From Nectonema munidae (Eukaryota > Nematomorpha > Nectonematoida > Nectonematidae): a stretch of 64,000 nt of DNA. Numbering within the stretch: the stretch's first letter is position 1; every line of letters starts with the position of its first letter. Position numbers and translations under genes: made by a program. The stretch is from contig JAUIRK010000148.1 of the NCBI GenBank assembly GCA_030549495.1, forward strand, positions 93,575 to 157,574, in the 5' to 3' direction. Shown piece after piece: positions 1-11,559 of this stretch. Under the pieces are notes generated by a model that saw only the letters and a program-made list of their open reading frames with translations, made no database searches and had not been told where the DNA came from.

Positions 1-274
1 TATATTTTTATTTTTCCAAAATCCGCTTTTATGTGAGGTCAGTCAACTTTTATCTAGTTTCAAAAAATACCAATAATTAACGTGATGAGTTTATATATTA
101 TTTCTTCAAAATTTTATATTCACAAAGGCAGAATATGGTTTTTAACATTTTAAAATGTCATAGTTAAATAAAACTGTCGAAAATTAATATTTATTTTTTA
201 CTTTTTATGGGTCAGTAGTATAGGTCAGTATAATATTTTTCTAATAAATTTTAAATTATTTTTCAAGTGAAAAA

Positions 275-801
275 TGTCGATTAAATGTACGAGTTTTGTT
301 TGATAATCGTAGTCTACTTTTATTTAGTTTAGATACAACCTTTCTAATTTTTAACGAAGGGCATTCGTTATATTTATACCGACAGTGTGCGAGGAATAAA
401 TCACATTATTGATTGATTTTAGAGCATAATTATGCGAAGAAAGATGAACACATGTTGCATTACGCGTTTGTGAGCGCAGTGAATTCTTATCTCGCATACG
501 CTTCACCACATCTTTAGCACGCGTGTGTGGTTTATTAATGTCGATTGAATGTACGAATTTTGTTTGATAATCGTAGTCTACTTTTATTTAGTTTAGATAC
601 AATCTTTCTAATTTTTAACGAAGGGCATTCGTTATATTTATACCGACAGTGTGCGAATAATAAATCACATTATTGATTGATTTTAGAGCATAACTATGCG
701 AAGAAAGATGAACACATGTTGCATTACGCGTTTGTGAGCGCAGTGAATTCTTATCTCGCATACGCTTCACCACATCTTTAGCACGCGTGTGTGGTTTATT
801 T
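275..801. repeat. Tandem duplication, 264-bp unit (x2)
   Basis: Two adjacent copies (about 275-538 and 539-801) share the same words in the same order: tcgattRaatgtacgaRttt, aacgaagggcattcgtta, gcgaagaaagatgaacacat, cacgcgtgtgtggtttatt. Differences are a few substitutions plus small indels. The same pair recurs at about 5130-5657 in copy 2. The unit is less AT-rich than its surroundings and contains no open frame of note. Confidence 0.9.
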
Positions 802-921
802 TATCGGGCTAGTGTACGCTTAGTTTATTTGTAGTGTTCCTAGCTTAAATCTTAGTCAAATATTAAAACGCTTATAACTTTCACATTTCTCAACAAAATG
901 CATCATGCGATATACCAAATT

Positions 922-1564
922 AAAGCATTTTTTATGGGCTTTCAGAATACATTACTTATATCATAAGTACTTAAGAAATACCATTTTACTGTTTTTATTT
1001 TCCATGGGCTTCATACCATTAATTAGCAGATAAGGGATGCATTTTAAACTAAAGCTCCTTTCATTAGGACAAATTTTTACCTATATTATGTGACAATTTC
1101 CAGCACAATTATAAAGCGACTCTACTCTCAGAATCTAAATTTATTTGTAGATTTTTATAAAATAGTATTAGTTTTTCCATTTTTTTTATAAATTAACCTT
1201 CGTTTTTTTTATTGGTCAGTATAATGTTTTTCTAATAAATTTAAAAGCATTTTTTATGGGCTTTCAGAATACATTACTTATATCACAAGTACTTAAGAAA
1301 TACCTTTTACTGTTTTTATTTTCCATGGGCTTCATACCATTAATTAGCAGATAAGGGATGCATTTTAAACTAAAGCTCCTTTCATTAGGACAAATTTTTA
1401 CCTATATTATGTGACAATTTCCAGCACAATTATAAAGCGACTCTACTCTCAGAATCTAAATTTATTTGTAGATTTTTATAAAATAGTATTAGTTTTTCCA
1501 TTTTTTTTATAAATTAACCTTCGTTTTTTTTATTGGTCAGTATAATGTTTTTCTAATAAATTTA
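922..1564. repeat. Tandem duplication, ~322-bp unit (x2)
   Basis: The words aaagcattttttatgggctt, ccatgggcttcataccatta and gcgactctactctcagaatc appear in order twice, with unit starts at about 922 and 1244. The pair is repeated at about 5777-6420. The second unit lacks a base in 'taccattttactg', so the copies can be told apart. Non-coding. Confidence 0.88.
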
Positions 1565-1870
1565 AAATTATTTTTGAAGTTAAAAATGTAGATCGAATGT
1601 ACAAGTTTTGTTGGATAATCGTAGTCCACTATTTATTTTTAGATTTTTATAAAATCATTTTAGTTTTTGGTTTTTTATAAATTAACATTAGTTTTTTACT
1701 TCTTTTGAATAATCATCCAAAATTTAAGTGCGGGTTTGATTTACACTTTGATTCGAAAAAAATATGTTTTGGATAAATATTTTTTTTATTATTGTTTACT
1801 GCATATAAATTTCTAAAGAGAAGATAAATAGATCAAAATATGTGTTTTAATCAATTTTTCTCAATAAGTA

Positions 1871-2025
1871 TTGAAGCTATGAGGTAGCAAAATATGAACA
1901 GAAAGTTTGATATTTTTTGATTTTTTAAAGAATATTTTTCGATTCTTTGATCACAGAATTTTATTTTGATTATTTGACAAATATAATATTTAAAATCGTC
2001 CAAATTGCAAAGTATAGGTATTTTA
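1871..2025. repeat. Extra copy of the 161-bp palindrome subrepeat
   Basis: This stretch matches the right-arm subrepeat (for example tatgaggtagcaaaatatga, gatattttttgattttttaa, aattgcaaagtataggta) but lies just outside the palindrome, in right-arm orientation. It differs at a few bases (cgtcc for cgtgc, gatcac for gattac). It recurs at about 6733-6885 in copy 2. Confidence 0.8.
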
Positions 2026-2106
2026 AACAAAGCAGTAATATATTTGAAGAAATAATTTTCAGTATAAAGAGTTTAGAAAACTCTTCTCTAATATGTAATG
2101 ATATAT

Positions 2107-3706
2107 TCTCATAACCTGTACGGTTGAACGCGGGTAGACAACTTGCGTTTTATCTCCAACCCGTATATTACGATGATTCTTCTCCAACCTGTATTCTACG
2201 ATGATTCATCTCCAAACTATATACTACAATGATTCATCTCTAACCTGTATACTACGATGATTCATCTCTAACCTGTATACTACGATGATTCATCTTCAAC
2301 CTGTATACTACGATGGTTTCTATTCCATGTACAAATAACTAGGGAGACAATGTTCAACTTTCTGTTCACATTCTGCTAGATGTAAGATTTGATATACCTC
2401 ATTCGGGGAGACGATGCTACATAAGTTATTACCTATATACATTATACCTGTATACTACGATGGTTCATCTCCAACCTGTATACCGCGATAATTCATATCA
2501 AAGAATCGAAAAATATTTTTTAAAAAATAAAAAAATATCAAACTTTCTGTTCATATTTTGCTACCTCATACGATGTTACAAAAGTTATTACCTATACTTT
2601 GCAATTTGCACGATTTTAAATATTATATTTGTCAAATAATCAAAATAAAATTCTGTAATCAAAGAATCGAAAAATATTCTTTAAAAAATCAAAAAATATC
2701 AAACTTTCTGTTCATATTTTGCTACCTCATACGATGTTACAAAAGTTATTACCTATACTTTGCAATTTGCACGATTTTAAATATTATATTTGTCGAATAA
2801 TCAAAGAATCGAAAAATGTTCAAATCAAAAAATATTTATTCTTTTTAAATATATCGTTGGCTCCCCTTACTTTTAAAATTGAAAGATAAACCTAGTCTTT
2901 AATAATTAATTTTTATCAAATTATGCACATACGTAACTAAAAGTAAGGGGAGCCAACGATATATTTAAAAAGAATAAATATTTTTTGATTTGAACATTTT
3001 TCGATTCTTTGATTATTCGACAAATATAATATTTAAAATCGTGCAAATTGCAAAGTATAGGTAATAACTTTTGTAACATCGTATGAGGTAGCAAAATATG
3101 AACAGAAAGTTTGATATTTTTTGATTTTTTAAAGAATATTTTTCGATTCTTTGATTACAGAATTTTATTTTGATTATTTGACAAATATAATATTTAAAAT
3201 CGTGCAAATTGCAAAGTATAGGTAATAACTTTTGTAACATCGTATGAGGTAGCAAAATATGAACAGAAAGTTTGATATTTTTTTATTTTTTAAAAAATAT
3301 TTTTCGATTCTTTGATATGAATTATCGCGGTATACAGGTTGGAGATGAACCATCGTAGTATACAGGTATAATGTATATAGGTAATAACTTATGTAGCATC
3401 GTCTCCCCGAATGAGGTATATCAAATCTTACATCTAGCAGAATGTGAACAGAAAGTTGAACATTGTCTCCCTAGTTATTTGTACATGGAATAGAAACCAT
3501 CGTAGTATACAGGTTGAAGATGAATCATCGTAGTATACAGGTTAGAGATGAATCATCGTAGTATACAGGTTAGAGATGAATCATTGTAGTATATAGTTTG
3601 GAGATGAATCATCGTAGAATACAGGTTGGAGAAGAATCATCGTAATATACGGGTTGGAGATAAAACGCAAGTTGTCTACCCGCGTTCAACCGTACAGGTT
3701 ATGAGA
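2107..3706. mobile_element. Giant palindrome (foldback-like element), copy 1
   Basis: Arms 2107-2875 and 2938-3706 (769 bp each) are inverse complements around a centre at 2906.5. I checked pairing at the outer end (2115 with 3698), at the inner end (2875 with 2938) and at mirrored long frames (2558-2800 with 3013-3255). All fall on the same centre, so there is no net length difference between the arms. The spacer is 62 bp (2876-2937). Each arm has an outer zone of 28-bp tandem repeats and an inner zone of two ~161-bp direct repeats. No transposase is encoded. Foldback transposons have long inverted repeats with internal tandem repeats, so this is my preferred reading; a recent inverted duplication is the alternative. 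Confidence 0.8.
2111..2480. repeat. 28-bp tandem repeats in palindrome left arm
   Basis: Units of the form ctctaacctgtatactacga + tgattcat follow one another through 2150-2330, with variants (ctccaaccc, ctccaaact, cttcaacct) and a further cluster at 2440-2480 after a short interruption. The mirror-image set lies at about 3333-3700 in the right arm. Variant order is preserved between the arms, so the arms were copied as blocks rather than expanded separately. Confidence 0.8.
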
Positions 3707-4459
3707 TATATATATACTTAAAAAATTTTAAATGTTTCTTTTAATAATTTTATTTTTTTTGATTTATTAAAAATGGATATAACAAGTAATCATGCGTGAA
3801 AACTCCAATACTTTTCTTATTCTGTTTACATGTTGTGATGAATAGAAAGAATCTGAAAGGCTGGAGCTTTTATTCAACAAATAGCGCGTGAAAAGACATA
3901 ACTACATATATATATCAGAGGTCTGGCAAGACCTCCGGGGAGACAACACGCAAAACTTGCCAGCCTTATTATATATTTAAATGTGTAAATCGTAAAATGC
4001 TTAAAAAATATACTTAAAATAAAAATTTTCAAAAAATATTTTACATACATATTGAAAGCCACATTTCAAAAATTCTACCTAAAAGTTCAAAAAATTTAAC
4101 TTTGAAATTGCAGTTTTATTTCATAAAAACTATATGATTGGTTGAAATGTTTATGTAATATATAATAATAATAATACTACTACCAATACTACTTTTTGAA
4201 AATTTTTACTTGTTTGATTTGAAGAAAGAATTCAACTGTTTTTCAATATTTCTTTTTCATGATATATATATCATTAGAAAGCTTATCGTTTGCTACATAC
4301 TCTAGAATAATTTATTTTTGCAAAAGTTTTAACAAATTTTAATAAATGGACTTTACTTCGAAAAATTTTGTCTAAATTTTTGAAAAAATTACGGACCACC
4401 TTTTTGTTTACGCATAATGTGAAGATTTTTAAAAAAAATTGAATGAAAATGATATCATT
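3707..4459. other. Gene-free AT-rich spacer
   Basis: No supported gene, RNA or mobile element is seen. The only less AT-rich patch is near 3895-3965 (tctggcaagacctccgggga). A 62-codon minus-strand frame across it has no recognisable motif. Confidence 0.6.
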
Positions 4460-4811
4460 GGAAAGGTATACTCTTTGTGGTTAACATAGGCTAGGTTATA
4501 CAAATAAATATATTTTCATTTTTCCAAAATCTGCTTTTATGTGAGTTCAGTCAAGTTTTATCTAGTTTCAAAAAATACCAATAATAATTAACGTTCTTAA
4601 TTTATATAATATTTTTTCAATATTTTATATTCACAAAGGTAAAATATGATTTTTTACATTTTAAAATTTCATAGTTGAAGAAAACTGTCGAAAATTAATA
4701 TATATTTTTTACTTTTTATGGGTCAGTAGTACAGGTCAGTATAATGTTTTTCTAATAAATTTAAAATTATTTTTAAAGTGAAAAATGTTGATCGAATGTA
4801 CAAGATTTGAA
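4460..4811. repeat. Diverged partial copy of the repeat-unit start
   Basis: The sequence from 'ggaaaggtatactctttgtg' to 'gatcgaatgtacaag' parallels the start of the large repeat (1-300 and 4812-5150) with many substitutions, for example ctgcttttatgtgagttcag against ccgcttttatgtgaggtcag. It is older than the near-identical pair 1/4856. Confidence 0.75.
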
Positions 4812-4855
4812 GCTATACTCTTTGTGGGTAAAATAGGCTAGGTTTTACAAATAAA

Positions 4856-7800
4856 TATATTTTTATTTTTCCAAAATCCGCTTTTATGTGAGGTCAGTCA
4901 ACTTTTATCTAGTTTCAAAAAATACCAATAATTAACGTGATGAGTTTATATATTATTTCTTCAAAATTTTATATTCACAAAGGCAGAATATGGTTTTTAA
5001 CATTTTAAAATGTCATAGTTAAATAAAACTGTCGAAAATTAATATTTATTTTTTACTTTTTATGGGTCAGTAGTATAGGTCAGTATAATATTTTTCTAAT
5101 AAATTTTAAATTATTTTTCAAGTGAAAAATGTCGATTAAATGTACGAGTTTTGTTTGATAATCGTAGTCTACTTTTATTTAGTTTAGATACAACCTTTCT
5201 AATTTTTAACGAAGGGCATTCGTTATATTTATACCGACAGTGTGCGAGGAATAAATCACATTATTGATTGATTTTAGAGCATAATTATGCGAAGAAAGAT
5301 GAACACATGTTGCATTACGCGTTTGTGAGCGCAGTGAATTCTTATCTCGCATACGCTTCACCACATCTTTAGCACGCGTGTGTGGTTTATTAATGTCGAT
5401 TGAATGTACGAATTTTGTTTGATAATCGTAGTCTACTTTTATTTAGTTTAGATACAATCTTTCTAATTTTTAACGAAGGGCATTCGTTATATTTATACCG
5501 ACAGTGTGCGAGGAATAAATCACATTATTGATTGATTTTAGAGCATAACTATGCGAAGAAAGATGAACACATGTTGCATTACGCGTTTGTGAGCGCAGTG
5601 AATTCTTATCTCGCATACGCTTCACCACATCTTTAGCACGCGTGTGTGGTTTATTTTATCGGGCTAGTGTACGCTTAGTTTATTTGTAGTGTTCCTAGCT
5701 TAAATCTTAGTCAAATATTAAAACGCTTATAACTTTCACATTTCTCAACAAAATGCATCATGCGATATGCCAAATTAAAGCATTTTTTATGGGCTTTCAG
5801 AATACATTACTTATATCATAAGTACTTAAGAAATACCATTTTACTGTTTTTATTTTCCATGGGCTTCATACCATTAATTAGCAGATAAGGGATGCATTTT
5901 AAACTAAAGCTCCTTTCATTAGGACAAATTTTTACCTATATTATGTGACAATTTCCAGCACAATTATAAAGCGACTCTACTCTCAGAATCTAAATTTATT
6001 TGTAGATTTTTATAAAATAGTATTAGTTTTTCCATTTTTTTTATAAATTAACCTTCGTTTTTTTTATTGGTCAGTATAATGTTTTTCTAATAAATTTAAA
6101 AGCATTTTTTATGGGCTTTTAGAATACATTACTTATATCACAAGTACTTAAGAAATACCTTTTACTGTTTTTATTTTCCATGGGCTTCATACCATTAATT
6201 AGCAGATAAGGGATGCATTTTAAACTAAAGCTCCTTTCATTAGGACAAATTTTTACCTATATTATGTGACAATTTCCAGCACAATTATAAAGCGACTCTA
6301 CTCTCAGAATCTAAATTTATTTGTAGATTTTTATAAAATAGTATTAGTTTTTCCATTTTTTTTATAAATTAACCTTCGTTTTTTTTATTGGTCAGTATAA
6401 TGTTTTTCTAATAAATTTAAAATTATTTTTGAAGTTAAAAATGTAGATCGAATGTACAAGTTTTGTTGGATAATCGTAGTCCACTATTTATTTTTAGATT
6501 TTTATAAAATCATTTTAGTTTTTGTTTTTTTATAAATTAACATTAGTTTTTTACTTCTTTTGAATAATCATCCAAAATTTAAGTGCGGGTTTGATTTACA
6601 CTTTGATTCGAAAAAAATATGTTTTGGATAAATATTTTTTTTATTATTGTTTACTGCATATAAATTTCTAAAGAGAAGATAAATAGATCAAAATATGTGT
6701 TTTAATCAATTTTTCTCAATAAGTATTGAAGCTATGAGGTAGCAAAATATGAACAGAAAGTTTGATATTTTTTGATTTTTTAAAGAATATTTTTCGATTC
6801 TTTGATCACAGAATTTTATTTTGATTATTTGACAAATATAATATTTAAAATCGTCCAAATTGCAAAGTATAGGTATTTTAAACAAAGCAGTAATATATTT
6901 GAAGAAATAATTTTCAGTATAAAGAGTTTAGAAAACTCTTCTCTAATATGTAATGATATATTCTCATAACCTGTACGGTTGAACGCGGGTAGACAACTTG
7001 CGTTTTATCTCCAACCCGTATATTACGATGATTCTTCTCCAACCTGTATTCTACGATGATTCATCTCCAAACTATATACTACAATGATTCATCTCTAACC
7101 TGTATACTACGATGATTCATCTCTAACCTGTATACTACGATGATTCATCTTCAACCTGTATACTACGATGGTTTCTATTCCATGTACAAATAACTAGGGA
7201 GACAATGTTCAACTTTCTGTTCACATTCTGCTAGATGTAAGATTTGATATACCTCATTCGGGGAGACGATGCTACAAAGTTATTACCTATATACATTATA
7301 CCTGTATACTACGATGGTTCATCTCCAACCTGTCACATACCGCGATAATTCATATCAAAGAATCGAAAAATATTTTTTAAAAAATAAAAAAATATCAAAC
7401 TTTCTGTTCATATTTTGCTACCTCATACGATGTTACAAAAGTTATTACCTATACTTTGCAATTTGCACGATTTTAAATATTATATTTGTCAAATAATCAA
7501 AATAAAATTCTGTAATCAAAGAATCGAAAAATATTCTTTAAAAAATCAAAAAATATCAAACTTTCTGTTCATATTTTGCTACCTCATACGATGTTACAAA
7601 AGTTATTACCTATACTTTGCAATTTGCACGATTTTAAATATTATATTTGTCGAATAATCAAAGAATCGAAAAATGTTCAAATCAAAAAATATTTATTCTT
7701 TTTAAATATATCGTTGGCTCCCCTTACTTTTAAAATTGAAAGATAAACCTAGTCTTTAATAATTAATTTTTATCAAATTATGCACATACGTAACTAAAAG

Positions 7801-8463
7801 TAGGGGAGCCAACGATATATTTAAAAAGAATAAATATTTTTTGATTTGAACATTTTTCGATTCTTTGATTATTCGACAAATATAATATTTAAAATCGTGC
7901 AAATTGCAAAGTATAGGTAATAACTTTTGTAACATCGTATGAGGTAGCAAAATATGAACAGAAAGTTTGATATTTTTTGATTTTTTAAAGAATATTTTTC
8001 GATTCTTTGATTACAGAATTTTATTTTGATTATTTGACAAATATAATATTTAAAATCGTGCAAATTGCAAAGTATAGGTAATAACTTTTGTAACATCGTA
8101 TGAGGTAGCAAAATATGAAAGAAAGTTTGATATTTTTTATTTTTTAAAAAATATTTTTCGATTCTTTGATATGAATTATCGGGTATAAGTTGGAGATGAA
8201 CCATCGTAGTATAAGGTATAATGTATATAGGTAATAACTTATGTAGCATCGTTCCGAATGAGGTATATCAAATCTTACATCTAGCAGAATTGAAAGAAAG
8301 TTGAAATTGTCTCCCTAGTTATTTGTACATGGAATAGAAACCATCGTAGTATACAGGTTGAAGATGAATCATCGTAGTATACAGGTTAGAGATGAATCAT
8401 CGTAGTATACAGGTTAGAGATGAATCATTGTAGTATATAGTTTGGAGATGAATCATCGTAGAT
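4856..8463. repeat. 4.86-kb direct repeat, copy 2 (truncated)
   Basis: This is a collinear copy of 1 to about 3613, including both nested tandem duplications (about 5130-5657 and 5777-6420), the extra 161-bp subrepeat and the palindrome. Most of it is nearly identical to copy 1. It stops in the outer right palindrome arm at 'aatcatcgta' (8461), after which unrelated AT-rich sequence begins. The stretch from about 8112 to 8310 differs almost only by small deletions. Confidence 0.9.
6962..8463. mobile_element. Giant palindrome, copy 2 (right arm incomplete)
   Basis: The left arm (6962 to about 7732) is nearly identical to 2107-2875. The right arm (about 7795-8463) is cut short before the outermost 28-bp units and carries clustered small deletions. 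The spacer is preserved. Pairing of the two arms is therefore poorer than in copy 1. Confidence 0.8.
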
Positions 8464-10589
8464 ATATATTTATTTATATGTCATCACGAACCTTTTTTCT
8501 TTTACTTTTTCCATTCAAAGTCAAATTACTTTTAGATTAAAAAAGTTTTTTCCAAGCTATAAAATGTTAACCTGCCTCATTTCGCTAGCGCTATCACGTG
8601 GTCTAAGTGAAATGACCTGAGAGCGAGTTCATTGACCCGCACTTGAACTCTAAATTTTCTCACTTTTTCAATTCCCGCGAGATGTTTCAAAATTTTTTAA
8701 AAAAATTTCAAGTGAGTTGAAGTACTTTTATAAATAAATGATTTTGTAAAAAAAAATTTCGAAAAAAAAATACTATTTTTTATAAAAAAAGGTTTGAATT
8801 TTCAAAAAGTTGACATTTTTGATTCAAAAATTTTACATCAAAAGAAAATTATTTTTTTCTAATTTTTACATCATCTTTTTCAAAATTGCTTAAATTTTAT
8901 TTTAGAATTTTAAAATTTTGAAAAATATTTATTTTTGATATATTTTTTTTGATTTTAACAATTTTTAAAAAAACTTTGTGTCGATATTTTCAAATTTTTA
9001 GCTTTTAAAGAAAACTTTATGCGAGAAATTTTTTAAAAAACATTTTAAACCATGCGCATCTTAAAGAGCATCCTTTTACCTACATTTTTGAATTATTTTT
9101 GGTTTTGATACAAATTCAAAATTTTTTTTTATCAGCCCTTGAACAATATGCACAATTTTGCTATTTTTCACTATATTTTAGCGTGTAAAATGAAGAATGA
9201 AATTATTTTTTCCAATTTTTTTTGCATATTCATAAAATAAACCTATTATTTAATCATACTAGGAAAATATTTTTTTTTATTTTTTTAAAAAATTGTAAGG
9301 TTGGACCCATACAAAATTTTTGAAAAATTTCAAACTCATCCAATTTTTAATTTTAATATCTCATTTTAAAGCAAATTTTATACTGATTACGAAAATGTAA
9401 AAATATTTTAAATTAATTTTTTTTAAATACTTTTTTTAGTCTTTGAACTTGAAAAAATGACAAAAATTCCAACTTTAACCTCGAAAAAATCAAGCGATTC
9501 ATTTCAAATAAATTACATATTCGGAATCAGCGTATCAAACTCAATCAGAATACGTTTTAAAAATTTTGAATTTTCCATTTTTTTAATTTTCGATTTTTCA
9601 GGCTCTTTCAAACGACCTCAAAATTATGACTTCACATATATTCAACAAAAAGCAAGTTTTATATATTTTTAGAATCCTCTTATCATTCTAAATAACAATA
9701 TTAACTTTAATTTATCATAAATGTTTTAATTCAAAAAAATTTCATATATATTTGTATATTTTGTAATGTACTTAATTTAACCAATCAAAAAATTCATTTG
9801 CATTAAAAAAAATTTTCATTCTCAATATATCCAATTCAATTAATGGTTGATGGGTTTATTCATTCTTCTCAAAAAAGATAATAAATTTGTATGTTACTAT
9901 TTCAAATCTATATTTTTAATAAAACAAGATTCTTTATTAAAGTTGTTTTTTTAATCTATAAATTTTGTTATTTAGATTTCTATAAATTGATACCTACTAT
10001 TGATAATTTTTAAATAACTAAAGTTTATAGATTTCTATTAAATCTGAATTATTTAGTTTATAAATTTTATTTCTCAATAATAGATTTCTTTAATTTAAAT
10101 TATTTAGTTTATAAATTTTATTTTTTCTAAACTCTATTTAAAATTTAATTTTTTAAGTATTAAGAGTTTTCAATAGATTTAGTACGAATCTATGTTTATT
10201 TAAATAAATAGATCTTTCTTATTTTGATTAAGCTTTTTTAGATTTTATATAGATTACATATTATTTATTTATAATGTCTGCTTTAATTTATTTTTAATGA
10301 TAATCTAATTTGCTAATTCTATAGATTAATCTATTTTTAATTTAAATAAATAGATCTTTCTACCTTTCATTAATGTTTTTCAGATTTTATATAGTAAAAA
10401 ATAAATTATAATCATATACTTAATTTATATTGTCTCATTTAAATTATTTTTAAAATATTCAAATATGCTAATTCGTTATTTTAAAAAAATTAAGGCTTTT
10501 CTAGAATTTATATAGTAAATTATTATTATTATAATATACTTTTTTAATATTCTTTCTTTTAATTTATTTTTAATGATAATCTAATTCCA
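8464..10589. other. Gene-free AT-rich region
   Basis: Very AT-rich, with long A and T runs. Around 9960-10580 degenerate words recur (atagatttctttaatt, tttagtttataaattttatt, aaatagatctttct), suggesting old short-period repeats. A 71-codon frame at 9457-9672 has no recognisable domain. No RNA gene seen. Confidence 0.6.
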
Positions 10590-11115
10590 CCCAATGATCT
10601 TTACGGGTGTACCAATGATCCTTACGAGTTCATTGATAGTATCTATAATCCCGGTACCAATGATCTTTTGAGTATACCTAAAAAACCACGGTACCAATGA
10701 TATTTAAGGGAACCTGGAATCACAGCGGTACCAATGATCTTTCACAGGACCTAGAATCACGGGTGTACCAATATTCTTTCACAGGACCTAGCATCACGCG
10801 GTACCAATGATCTTTAACTGGACCTAGAATCACGCGGTACCAATGATCTTTAACTGGACCTAGAATCACGCTGTACCAATGATCTTTAACTGAACCTAGA
10901 ATCACGCTGTACCAATGATCTTTCACAGGACCTAAGATCACGCGGTACCAATGATCTTTCACAGGACCTAGGATCACGCGGTACCAATGATCTGTCACAC
11001 GTCCTAGAATCACAGTAGCAATGATCTGTCACACGTCCTAGAATCACAGTAGCAATGATCTGTCACACGTCCTAGAATCACAGTAGCAATGATCTGTCAC
11101 ACGTGCTAGAATGTG
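10590..11115. repeat. 36-bp minisatellite, ~14 units
   Basis: Units of the form ggtaccaatgatctttcaca + ggacctagaatcacgc follow one another, diverged at the left edge (10590-10720, tacgggtgtaccaatgatcc) and with a separate variant at the right edge (agcaatgatctgtcacacgt + cctagaatcacagt). Because 36 is divisible by 3, an in-phase minus-strand frame (10720-11013) reads a 12-residue repeat (ILGPVKDHWYRV). I treat that as a by-product of the period, since edge units break it. Confidence 0.92.
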
Positions 11116-11559
11116 GCATCCTAGCTTTTTGAGATTTAGAATCCTACGTCTCGAGCGAAGCGAGAGACAAACACAGGACCGTCTAGTATTATATAATTAA
11201 ACCACTTCCAAGTTGATTAGAACATTGTAGATCTTCCATTTAGTCAAGATACATATTTTTTTAATTATTTGTTTTGATCACATGTTCTCTTTTCAATTAG
11301 TTTTCAACTTGGTTCCTTCTCTCATACAAATTTTCAAAAGATTTTATAATACTTTTTATTTTTTTTTAATAAATATTTCATACCTAAGATGATTGTAGAA
11401 AGTATTATAAGCCAAAATATACAAAAAAAAAAGTATATTTTTACTATATACCTAATATGCAGCCATTTTTTGAAATTTTTTTACAGAACTGTTTTTCAGG
11501 CATACATTACTAATTCAATTGCCACTTCTAAATATTTTTTAACCGTATTATCCAAAATT
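11116..11559. other. Gene-free interval
   Basis: A short GC-richer patch (11120-11185, containing ctcgagcgaagcgagagaca) follows the minisatellite, then AT-rich sequence. Nothing supportable as a gene. Confidence 0.55.

Larger units (their letters stand above)
1..4855. repeat. 4.86-kb direct repeat, copy 1
   Basis: The sequence at position 1 recurs at 4856 (both begin tatatttttatttttccaaa), and the two copies stay collinear at an offset of about 4855-4857 through the left flank and the palindrome. Copy 1 continues past its palindrome into a spacer (3707-4459) and a diverged partial copy of its own start (4460-4811). Since the window starts inside the unit, the true left edge lies upstream; the words at 4812-4855 (gctatactctttgtgggtaa) probably precede position 1. 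No gene is visible in it. Confidence 0.9.

Noticed and set aside
2558..3255. Two identical 80-codon frames on opposite strands (2558-2800 + and 3013-3255 -), again at 7415-7657 and 7869-8249
   Set aside because: They are mirror images produced by the palindrome arms, are AT-driven and carry no domain; not genes.
8570..8660. Possible tRNA or structured RNA in a GC-richer patch (ctagcgctatcacgtggtct)
   Set aside because: No cloverleaf with T-loop and anticodon arms could be drawn.
9457..9672. 71-codon plus-strand frame
   Set aside because: No recognisable motif, surrounded by AT-rich decayed sequence; a chance open frame.
10590..11115. CRISPR array
   Set aside because: Units are contiguous 36-bp repeats with no unique spacers, no cas genes and a eukaryotic setting; it is a minisatellite.
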